A stretch of 64,000 nt of DNA. It comes from Scenedesmus sp. ARA3. Taxonomy: Eukaryota > Chlorophyta > Chlorophyceae > Sphaeropleales > Scenedesmaceae. Below, in pieces: positions 31,611-41,493 of the stretch. Position numbers and translations under genes: made by a program. The first letter of the stretch is position 1, and each line of letters starts with the position of its first letter. The stretch is taken from the NCBI GenBank assembly GCA_004335835.1, contig RWJK01001745.1, positions 142,895 to 206,894 on the forward strand, read 5' to 3'. Below the pieces are notes generated by a model. It was not told where the DNA came from. It was given only the letters and a program-made list of their open reading frames with translations, and did no database searches.

Positions 31611-33500
31611 ATTGCTGCCAGCACATCACCAGCAGCTGGTCTGCATGCAACTGGGAGGAGCAATGATCTGTGGGTGACAGCAACAGCGAGCATGCAACGG
31701 ACAAAACCTAGTAATCGTTTTGTCCGAGTAGGATACAGTCTTTCAGCGCCAGAGCCAGCTTCAGTCCTGCTTACATGTTGTAAAATGAAAACTCTCCCTC
31801 TGCAACTGGATGCGCATTCCTTGTCGAGCTCATCATGCTAAGATGCGCCTGTAATGATGCTTGATCGGTTTGCTGGCTTTTCTTGTGCCACTGCAGAGGC
31901 AGCACAGCAGGTCTCGCACTGCCTCTGTGCGGTCAGCCAGCCGACCAGACCAGCAGCAGCAGCAGCAGCAGCATGCGGTGCCTCAAGGCAGTTGAGAATG
32001 GCGTGCTCATTTGGGCTCTGCTGCCTACGCATTCAAGCAGCTTCATCCCTGAGTTAGCACATCAGTGACGGCAGTGCTGGAACGCCTTCAATGTGCCACA
32101 CGGCAGCCGCCAAGCTGCATGCAGTAGTGGCATGTTCAATCCCTTTACCCCCACGCCTCCTTGCAAGCAGCAGCTTGCGCCGTCGCCGCAGCTACCAAGT
32201 TATGCCTGCGACGTGGCGTAACAGTGGAGGTATGTCCTCCAGCAGGTTTGTCAGAGCCCTCGTGATGAGTGGCATTTGTATGTCGCGCTAGCTATAGCCT
32301 CGCGCAGAGTCTCAGAGCACAGCTGGCTGTGTCGCAGCTGCGCCTCAAGTGCCATCTGTGCTGCTGTGGAAACCGTATTACCGTGATGCAACATCATCCA
32401 GCTTACATCACGGCAGCTGCATGCAATTCTGGCGTGCACGGTAAACAGCCACTGCACTGTTACAGGGGTTTGCAGCTGCCGCATGTCACAGCTCTTGCAC
32501 ACCTATTGATTGTCACCATCTATTGCTTGATGGCCGTTGCATTCCTCGCAAGATGGGTTTTTGCTGGTTGGGTTGAAGTCCCTGATACCTCAGCGCGGCT
32601 GTTATCTGCTGCCAGCGCTGTGCAGTGTGTGAAGTGTGTCTGGGACCTGCATCTTTGTGCTGACCTTCTCACAGTGCAAACTTCATGTTATAACAGTGCT
32701 GCAGTGACTGTAGAACACGTACAGCTTGAAGTTGCACAGCATCAGGCAGTACACAGCAGCTCTTGCTCTATGGCGCTGTGCAGCATGTGGTGTTATTGCT
32801 TCTTTGTTATCACAACAGGTCAAGGCTTGTCAAAATGGTATGGCCTAGCACAGTGTGCCGTTTGCTTGGCTCAGTTGGCGGCCTGCATTCCATGCAGCGT
32901 GCAGCATCAATGTGCATTCCATGCAGCATGCAGGATGAAGGCAGCAGGCACAGCAGCAGCACCATTGCAAGGAAGCATGCACAGCATCAGCACAGCTTGG
33001 CGTTCAAATGTTTATTCACAACAGGCTTTTGATGTTTGAGATGGCATCTGCCCAGTGTGTGCGTGCATCGCTTGTCGAGGCTATGCACCTAATCAGGCAC
33101 TGCACGTACCCGTCATGACACCCGGGCTTCTTGTCTCTGCGCTGTGTTGTAATAAGTGCCGCGACACTTGCTGTTTACATATTCTTCTATGCTTGACCCA
33201 TTGAATGTCGACTCGAGAAGATCTGGCTGAAAACGCAGGCCCGCGTGATCCTACTGCTAATTGACTACAATCACGATTCAGCAATCTACGCTGTTTCAGA
33301 CAGCACCTCGACTTATTACTTACCCTGAAACACCTACAATCAGGCATCAAAGCCTGCGTCTGTCCGTGTGTGCTGCTCTGCTTTCGGCGTATCCTGTTCT
33401 TGTGGCGCGAAACTGAAGAGCGTGTGCATCACACGTCTCTACCAGAACGATTCAGCGTGAATTTTCTATTAGTACGACTAAGTAGCGTTTAAGCAGCGTC
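31505..33500. other. mostly non-coding stretch
   Basis: Short CAG tracts occur at 31584-31610 and 31951-31972. A 256-codon open frame at 32269-33039 has Cys/Ala/Leu-rich composition typical of chance frames here and no motif. The last few hundred bases should include the promoter of the SGNH hydrolase gene. Later exons of the possible gene at 30974 could also lie here. Confidence 0.4.
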
Positions 33501-35377
33501 ATGGCCCGAAGGACTGCCGCTTGCTGCTTGCTGCTGCTGGCAGCCATGGCAGCAGCAAGCCTCTGCAGTGCAGCACGGCTCCCAACTCGGCAGCATCGCG
33601 GGCTGTTGGCAGTAGCAGCATACACAGGCCCCAGGCAAGCAGCAAAGCCGCTGCTGGGGCTTGACCGCGCAAACAAGAAGCTGCGGGTGCTGGCATTTGG
33701 GGACTCTATCACAGAGGGCTGGATCAACAGTGCTTATACCAAGGTGAACAAAGTGGCAAAGCCGCAGCCAATCAACTTGGACTCTCAGTCAGTGGTTCGT
33801 GCACATTCACGTGTGTGTGCTTACCCTGAGTTGTGCTGGTCCACCTTTGATGCGTGGACCCCATCCTTGCAGCTCACTGCAGCGGAGGATGTGGCAGCCA
33901 ACGCGTCTTAGGCGTGCCAATTACGCCGCTTGAATCCTTGAAAACTAGCAGCCAAACAGTGGCCTGCTGTGCTGCGGTGCTGCATCTCACTGCAGCAGGC
34001 AACCAAAATGCATTGGGCACGCCAACTGCCTCGCACGCATGCCTGGCAACTAGCAGCCAAGTAATTCCTGCTGGCCTGCTGTTCTGCGGTGCTGCAGGTG
34101 CCCTGGAGCCCCCGTGTGCAGGAGAAGCTGCAGCAGAAGCTGGGCGGAGACTGGAACATTGAGGTGGTCAATGGAGGTACGCAGCAGCTCATTACACCCA
34201 CCCCATACGCTACATTTTCCTTAAACACACAAGTTGGTTTTGCTCATCCAGCACTTGCCACAGCTGCGTCAGACACACAAGATTGTTGCCGCCTGTTGGC
34301 ACGTGTGCCTCAGTACCCGCGGCTGCCTGCGCGCTGCGCAGATGAGCTTCTGCATTACCAACTTTTCAGAAACGCGGTCTCCATGCGTCTGATCAAAGTA
34401 CCGCGGCATGTCCCTGCATGCAGGCGTGGGCAGTGCTGGCGTGCTGGACCGCCTCAACGACGCCTTCCGGCAGCAGCTGTCAAGCGCCAGGTCAGCCGGC
34501 CGCCCCTACCACTTCATAACCTTCGAGGCAGGCATCAACGACCTGCTGCTGCAGAACAGGAACGCACCTGAAATCTTTGAGCGCATGAAGGAGCTGTGGG
34601 CGCTCGCAAATGCAGAGGGCTCCACTGTGGCTGTCATCCCAACGCTGCCCACTAATGTTGCGTGAGTGGTGGCTTTACATTTGAGTTGCAGGAGGGCAGC
34701 GATGTACAGCAGTGCGTGTCGATCACAGTCTCCAGTTTTCTGGCAGCAGCTATCTCTTTGCATCCGCGCCAACCTTGCTTGATGCCAGCATGAGCAGCCA
34801 GCTGGTAGCTGTGGGTGCTGGCCAATGCAGAGGGATCCACTGTGGCTGTCATCCCCACCCTGCCCACCAACGTTGCGTGAGTGGTGGCTGCAGATTGGAC
34901 TTGCAGGAGAGCAGCGGTGTACAGCAATGCACGGCATCTGCCAAACTGCTACCTGACAGCAGCAGCATTTGGCAGCTTGCGCAGTTGACTGAAGGACATG
35001 GAGCGGAGCAAGCACCAGCTGCCACTACATGCATACTGCGTTGGCATTCTGCTGCTACTGATTAACACCCTGCTACTCTGCTGTGCTGCTGCTGTGGATT
35101 GCCTGAACCCAAACACCAATCGCGCCCTTGCAGCGGTGAGCGGGAGCAGCAGCGCCTGGCGCTGACAGCCAAGGTCCGGGAGTACGTCAAGCAGCAGCGC
35201 GCTGCTGGCAACAAGGGGCTGTTCATCATTGATGTGGAGCAAACCTTTGCCTACCTCAGCTTGTCACCGGAGCGCCGCGCGCAGCTGTTTGACGATGGCG
35301 TGCACCTGACGGTGTACGGGTATGAGTTGCTTGGCGACCTGGTGACACAGGGCCTTGCAAATGCCATGGACCTGTAA
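33501..35377 (+). CDS. Secreted SGNH/GDSL-type hydrolase
   Basis: SGNH hydrolases are Ser-His-Asp esterases or lipases, often acting on acylated glycans or lipids. Model exons are 33501-33791, 34098-34176, 34424-34661 and 35134-35377, giving 283 aa with consistent phases. An N-terminal Arg pair followed by a Leu/Ala-rich core (residues 9-24) predicts a signal peptide and secretion. Block I is VLAFGDSITEGW with nucleophile Ser69. A following exon ends near WNIEVVNGG. Block III is FEAGINDLL (Gly160, Asn162). Block V is DDGVHLTVYGYELLGDLV, with Asp257 and His260. The fold is shorter than large plant GDSL lipases and resembles the bacterial-type small SGNH group. The exon 1 donor (TCA|GTGGTT) is the weakest call. 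Confidence 0.82.
34616..34930 (+). repeat. copy of the SGNH exon 3 edge and donor, offset about 215 bases
   Basis: The sequence from AEGSTVAVIPTLPTNVA through the GTGAGTGGTGGCT donor region and on into the intron recurs about 215 bases downstream (from about 34831), with several substitutions. It is a 3'-edge direct copy placed inside intron 3. Confidence 0.85.
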
Positions 35378-36124
35378 CATGACAGCATGTTATGGTGCAG
35401 TGCTGCTGCTGCTGCAGGTTATGTTGCCGGGCATCGATACCATACAGCATAGGCATCACGGCATGAGTTGTGCTGGTGTCAGATGCCTGCAGGCATCACT
35501 TTGAACAGGGTTGACATATGCAGACTAGGGCGTTTCTGTTGTTTAATGCAACACCCTGAACTGAAGGCATTTAGATTGCGTGCACACTTGCCAAAGCGCA
35601 CTGTGCATGGACCATGCAATGTTACTTTCGTCCTATGTTGCGCTGCACCTCCGCATACCCAGGTCTAGGTGTTTCGGCCTTCCAGTGTAGAAGAATTCTT
35701 GTTGTTAGGTTGTTGCCGCTGTGAACCACAGCAGTTGCTTGAGGCGGTGTAGCTTTGTTCAGTGCACGCATGCCGCATGTATCGCATTCAATTGTTTATG
35801 ACTGCTGACAGCCGCGTCAGCCAAAGCACAGACATACATGCTCTGTACACGCATCAAAGCATTTACATTCAGCCAAAGAGTCACAGAGGTGCCATTTTAT
35901 GCATGTCAACAGTCATGCACATGTTGCCTGGAAATCATATACACCATGCTTTGCGGCAAGGGAGCAGACTAGAACGGATCCTAGACTACATCAGGTGCGT
36001 GCAGTCAGTCTGCTTTCAGCAGTGGCTGCGTCTGCATATGCAGCTCAACCACCTGCTTATTTTTGCTGGTCCTCCCATTTGCTCAAATGTTGCTTTGTGA
36101 ACTGGCAAATTGTGTGAATTGCCG
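35378..36124. other. intergenic downstream of SGNH hydrolase
   Basis: No exon is supported. Open frames here show no family motifs. Confidence 0.4.
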
Positions 36125-36293
36125 ATTGGGCTTGTCAAGCGTCATTGGCAGCACAAAGTCATGTGATGTACATCAAACTTGACTGTGAGTCGCTGGTACC
36201 GCATATGATTAGGCCTAATCACCTGCAATACCAGCCATTCACAGTCAAGTTTGATGTACATACATGCCTTTGTGCTGCAAGTGACAGCCCAAT
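36125..36293. mobile_element. MITE-like palindromic element
   Basis: The 169-bp segment starts ATTGGGC and ends GCCCAAT. Long imperfect inverted arms (about 36125-36198 and 36224-36293) share GCACAAAG, CATG, GATGTACATCAAACTTGAC and other blocks in mirror order. The central loop contains AGGCCT. There is no coding capacity. I could not identify a clear target duplication. The form fits a non-autonomous DNA transposon or a foldback element. Confidence 0.65.
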
Positions 36294-36298
36294 GTAAA

Positions 36299-36586
36299 GA
36301 AGTTGATTGCAATAATAATAATAGTCTTCTTGTAAGCCATACCTTGTCATCGGCATCGGCAACCGCGCCCCGTACGGAGCGGAAACTACGACTATTATTG
36401 CCTCTCTATTGGTGAGGAGTAGACCACCCAGACCCCCTCACCGCCTTCACCAGGCAGCAGGTGGGGGTTACCCATACGGTTGGCTGCGTGTCTGGCAGAG
36501 CTGGTATGTATGTAGCCAGCAATCGACGGAATCCTGCGGAGAGCCGCGAGGACATAGCAGTATCCTTCCTTCGAAGTTGATTGCAA
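36299..36586 (-). mobile_element. 5'-truncated retroposon (LINE or SINE-like) with 14-bp target duplication
   Basis: The 14-mer gaagttgattgcaa occurs at 36299-36312 and again at 36573-36586, flanking 260 bases. On the minus strand the insert ends in a short (ATT)n tail (36313-36325), the usual 3' end form of non-LTR retroposons. A frame ending at 36395 on the minus strand could be the last part of a LINE protein but shows no decisive motif. The element sits five bases from the MITE-like palindrome. Confidence 0.65.
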
Positions 36587-37234
36587 GTATGTTGTGCACT
36601 GTGCAGCGCAGCTTGCGTGGCTGCACCGACATCATGATGGGCGGTGTTCCTGTTGTGTAACACCACAACGTGACACCTGTAACTTATCAAATTGTGAGCA
36701 TCCCCAGCATCCTGTTTCCATCCAAACCATACATCAACATCGGCACAGCATGCCAGTTTGCGCACTGTGGATCAGCCAAGGTTCAGCACGTGGCGGCGCG
36801 CAGGTTTACAGCATAACACAGCTGTACAGCAAAACTGAAATTACCAATCTCTGCACTGCGAGCAGGTTCACTGGCCCTGCATCCTGAGGAAGCACGGCCT
36901 GGCAGCACTAGCCTGCCAGGCTTCCAGTGAGAAGGTCAGTATCATTGCACCATGGCTTTGCATACAGATTTACTGTTCTGCCCATTGGCAGTCCTAGGAC
37001 CATTATTTCCTCTTTATAGCATGGTGAACTGTACATGTTGAGGCTTGACGTTCACTTCACGTCTGATGACACCTTGTGCGTAGCCACCTGGGGCACTTTG
37101 GCGGGCAGCACTCAAACTGCTGCCACCCAAATAGCTTGCATGCACCCTTCTGTTTTGTTTTATAGTTCAAAAGAGCTGAAAATAAACAAGAGACGTGTTT
37201 ATGGCGCCAGAACGTCGCGATTTCATATTAACAT
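36587..37234. other. intergenic upstream of DnaJ
   Basis: No exon is supported. The right part is the promoter region of the DnaJ gene. Confidence 0.4.
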
Positions 37235-37244
37235 ATTCTGGAAC
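37235..37244 (+). promoter_or_regulatory. candidate heat-shock element
   Basis: The sequence aTTCtgGAAc matches the paired nTTCnnGAAn core of a heat-shock element, about 200 bases upstream of the DnaJ start codon. Only two perfect units are present and such a short match can occur by chance. The position in front of an Hsp40 gene is what makes it worth noting. Confidence 0.35.
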
Positions 37245-37443
37245 ACCCTCCAGAGTCTTCGCCTGCTTCTGACTAGTAAGAAGGCCGTCCCTGCTCCTGG
37301 TTACCTTTGTCTTGACCTTTTGTTGCTGTACACCTGCTCAAGGTCCCTGACCTGTTGCTGCCCTTGATTTTGCTGGTGGCTGCACTGCCTGGTCGTGCGT
37401 TCACGCTGCACACACCCTAGGCAGTCGATCAGCTTACAGAACA

Positions 37444-40173
37444 ATGTTTTTTGGTGGAGGTTTCCCTGGGTTTGATGGCTTCCCTGGAGGAGGCATGCCT
37501 GGAGGAGGCAGGCCAAAGAAGGGGAACAGCACCCGCTACTACGAGCTACTGGGAGTGAAAGCCGATGCCACTCCCGAGGAGCTGAAGAAAGCTCACCGCA
37601 AGCTGGCGCTGCAGCACCACCCAGACAAGGGTGAGCGAGCAGTGGCAGGGTTAAGGCGGGTATGATGGGCCTGAGCGCGCCAGCCAGGGCGCATCAGCTG
37701 ACGCATGGCGGCTTCATGCGTGTAGGTGGTGATACTGAGAAATTCAAGGAGATCAACGAGGCGTATGACGTGCTGAAGGACGCTGAGAAGCGCAGAATCT
37801 ATGATGAGGTGGGTTGCAGCAGTGGCCTTCTGCATGAATGCACTGGCACATGCCTCTTGGCTTGCCCTCAATCGGTCTGGGTTACAGCATACTAGCACAG
37901 TGCTGCAGATGGTACAAACAGTGACCATGCGTCAGATGGTGGTGCTATTGCAGGTGCATCTACTGCTTCAAGAGTGGCACCATTGCATGCATGCAGCTCT
38001 GGGCATATGTTTATTACAGCGTTCATTTGCAGCAACCCACATTCCTGCAAACAACCCTGCTGCTCCCATTGACATGTCTGCAGTATGGCGAGGAGGCAAT
38101 CAAAGAAGGCATGGGTGGTGGTGGCGGCGGCGGTGGCGGCATGGCAGACCTGTTTGACATTTTGTCGGGCGGTGGCGGCGGCAGGCGGGGGCAGCCTCGC
38201 GAGCGCAAGAGCGAGGATGTGGTGCACAGGCTGTCTGTGTCGCTGGAGGAGCTGTACAACGGCGTGACAAAGTGAGTTTTGCGCAGCTGGTTGCTTGCAT
38301 TGTCTGTGCACAAGCAGTGTGGTTGGCATTGTCTGCATTGATGCGACGCAGCAGGCTGCGTGTGAAGCATAGCTGCTGCAGGCACAGCTTCACAGCGCCA
38401 GAGCAGCATAACAGAGCGCGCCTTGACCATTGCCATGAGTTTGCGGTGTTGCTAACCCGTAACCCTTTTTGTTGAACGGCCTACTCACACCTATCGTTGC
38501 TGCCTCTTGCTGCTTTGTTATCGCTTGCAGGAAGCTGTCTCTGTCGCGCAAGCTGCCCTGCAGCAAGTGCAACGGCACAGGCAGCAAGTCCGGCAAGCGC
38601 CACACCTGCTCCACCTGCCACGGCTCCGGCGTGCAGGTGCACATACGGCCGCTGGGGCCAGGCATGGTGCAGCAGATCCAGTCGCGCTGCGGCGACTGCA
38701 GCGGCAGCGGCTATTCAAGCGTACCCAGTGAGTGGCGGCGCGCTGGCTTTGTTTGCATGCCTTGCAGCTGAAGCTTGGCTGGTGTAGAGCAGCAGTGCTG
38801 GGATTTTGTTGACTGATGAAGCTGTTGACAGACGCAGGCGCTGGCTTTGCACTTCTCAAGTGACAGCTGAAGTGCAGCAGGTGCTGTGATCTTGAGCAAT
38901 GGTAACGGCTCTTGCGCCCGCACTGGCTATGCAGTTGCTGTGCACACGAGGATGGGACAACAACAGCCTGGCAAGCTTATCTAGTACTTCTCTGCTCTAC
39001 CTTGTTTGCGCATGCTCCACCCGCCTTGAGTCTCACTCTTCTCAACTGTTTGCCGTGTGTTCAATCTCCCGCCGCAGGCGACCGCTGCACCAGCTGCAGC
39101 GGCAGCTGCCTCGTCAGCGAGAAGAAGACCTTTGAGGTGGGCATCGAGCCCGGTATGAAGCAGAACAGCAAGATCGTGCTGCGCGGGGAGGCTGGCTGCA
39201 CCGAGCCCGGCCTGCAGCCCGGCGACGTGGTGCTGGTGCTGCAGCAGAAGGAGCACGAGACCTTCACGCGGCTGCCAAACCCCGCAGACCTCATCTTTGA
39301 GAAGCACATCAGCCTCAAGGAGGCGCTGTGCGGCTGCGCGTTCAATGTGAAGCACTTGGACGGCCGCGTGATCCGCATCAGCAGCGGCGCTGGGGAGGTC
39401 ATCAAGCCAGGCAGCTTCAAGGTGGTGCCGGAGGAGGGCATGCCTGTGCACACGCGGCCCTTCATCAAGGGCAACCTGTACATCAAGTTCGAGGTGTGAA
39501 GATGATGAGATGAGCTGTCACACCTTGAGCAGGGTTTGGGTTGTTCATTGCATGTTGTCTGTGCGCACGCGGCCCTTCATCGAGGGCAACCTGTACATCA
39601 AGTTTGAGGTGAAAAAGAGAAGAGATATGAGATGAGAGAAAGGGAACAGAAGAATAGTGCTGATAGCGGATGCGACGAACAGCAAGCCTGCAAAGCAGCT
39701 GCTCAGGTTCTTATCCTGCAATGTTGGTGTACACGTCGCGCGCTGTATGCGCAAGGCAGCAAGGAAGCTGTGTGCCGCCACGTCAAGCAGCGGTGTGTCG
39801 CTATGCTGCTGCTACTCCCTTCATCCCTGGCTGCTCACACCTGTCTCTTGCGCTGACTTCTTCGCTGCACTGCTGCACCGACTTCTTTTCTGCTTTCAAG
39901 GTCGACTTCCCAAGCAGCCTAGACGCAGACCTGGTGACCTCTCTGGCGCCCCTACTGCCCAGCAGCAGCAGCGAGTCAGCAGCCAACGGCAGCGCAGCGG
40001 CAATGGACAGCGACGATGCGGAGCAGTGCCACATGAAGCATGTGGAGGACTTTGAGGAGGAGCTCAAGTCAAGGCACCGCATGGCTCGCCAGGCCAGCAG
40101 CAATGCATATGACAGTGATGACGAGGATGAGATGCCTCGTGGCGGGCAGCGCGTGCAGTGCGCGCAGCAGTAG
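37444..40173 (+). CDS. DNAJA: Type I (class A) DnaJ/Hsp40 co-chaperone, CaaX-tailed
   Basis: The protein stimulates Hsp70 ATPase and delivers unfolded clients. Model exons are 37444-37630, 37726-37808, 38084-38271, 38531-38727, 39078-39493 and 39901-40173, giving 447 aa, all phases consistent. A Gly/Phe-rich start precedes the J domain with HPD at residues 59-61. A Gly-rich linker with DILSGGGGG follows. Four zinc motifs are visible: [24 protein letters not shown] and CTSCSGSC (about residues 163-229). The last has Cys where Gly-type residues are usual. The C-terminal substrate-binding domain ends [15 protein letters not shown]. The end, VQCAQQ, is a CaaX-type farnesylation signal as in plant cytosolic DnaJ homologues, so membrane association is likely. 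The last intron holds a copy of the exon 5 end. Confidence 0.93.
39561..39610 (+). repeat. 3'-edge copy of DnaJ exon 5
   Basis: [16 protein letters not shown] followed by GTGAAA recurs here. The genuine exon end ([15 protein letters not shown], donor GTGTGA) lies at 39493. It is a downstream direct copy. Confidence 0.85.
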
Positions 40174-41493
40174 TGCGTGTGCGAGGCTGTAGCGTGCGGC
40201 GCTGATGCTGTTCTCAGGTGGCGCTGCGGCAAGGTTCTGTTGGTGTGATAGGTAGGCGCTCGCGTCGGCGGTTACAGCTGCAGCGCAGAGCTCTGCTGGT
40301 GCGTGTGCTTTGAGGAGAGCTGTGGACTTTTGTGTGAGTTAGAGCGAGCAGTTGACATGGCTGCAGTGCTGGCAGCAGGTGCATTCTCCTAGCGCTGCCT
40401 GCACAGCAGCTGGAGGCGTGCAGCTACAAGCCACATGGCGGATTGTGTACAGGCAGGCTGCATGGTTCCTCTTTCAGTGTTGCAATGTGAGCTAATATGC
40501 AGTTCACTGTACTGGCTTGAGCAGTAAATTGTTCTGGGGCGACAACGCGCCCGGTGTCGCTTGCAAAGGCGGCCCGCCACTTTATAGGCCTGAGATGTTA
40601 CTAGTGGGTGCTTGTTGTTCACGGCAATAAGGCTGCACGCTTGCTGCCGTGTACAGTTTGTCTGTTGTTGCGTAGATGTTCTCCTGGCGCATGGTAGCGT
40701 TGCAAGCAGCCAGACAGCTGTTGTACTTGGCAGCAGCAGGAGGGATTGAGAACTGGTGTGCCCAATGCTCGTAACATGCTCCTTTTGTTCTTGCGTGGGA
40801 TCCATCATAAAGAGTATTTTACTGCATGGAAATGATTGACCTGCTTGCACGTTGTACCAATTTTATACTGTACTGCATGGCTGCTTGGTATGCGTACTGC
40901 TGGCACTGGAAACAGGTGTGGTACTTGTGGTACACCTCCTTGAGTCAGCATTAGTAGCCTGTTGAGAGCGGCTAGTCAGTGTTGGTCCTCGGAGCTATCT
41001 GAGATATTCACTGTCAACTATCGGTCGTCATTGTGTTGAGCTCTACAACTGGCTCATAACTCACTCAAACCGGCCCGGTCACGAACCCTGGACAACATCG
41101 ATCAAACGAAGCAGGCACCTGCAAGTGGGAAGACTCCAAATCATAAGATTCAATCAGACGGAAGCCGTGCAGCACCAAAATGCGATGCGGGTGACAAACC
41201 GTGTGTTATGTTGCTTGCCGCCCATTTGAACTTCTCGGCGTTTGCTTTAGTTGGCGGCGTTGCGTGCTGGTGGTTGGTTTACGCTGGAGTTTGCCTGACG
41301 ATTTTGTCGCACCGCAGCTGTCTATATTGGGTGAGCGTGCTTTGCCTCCTGTTGCTGCTGCCTGCAGCAGCAGACGTTTCACCCCATGATGATCGAAGCA
41401 GGAAACGACATAACCGCGTTGCTCTAGTTTTCTAAGTGTTCTCTCTGCCTCGTGCTGTGCGACAGGCCTTACATCACAGCCTCCAATCATTAA
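40174..41493. other. intergenic between DnaJ and first ankyrin gene
   Basis: No exon is supported. Short hydrophobic frames around 41208-41435 have no motif. The 3' part should contain the ankyrin gene promoter. Confidence 0.45.

Noticed and set aside
32269..33039. 256-codon uninterrupted frame on the plus strand
   Set aside because: The composition is Cys/Ala/Leu-rich with no domain motif. Long chance frames are common in this GC-rich sequence, and real genes nearby are intron-rich.
41208..41435. Small hydrophobic frame that could be a membrane peptide
   Set aside because: It has no supporting start context, homology or splice evidence and is probably part of the ankyrin gene 5' region.
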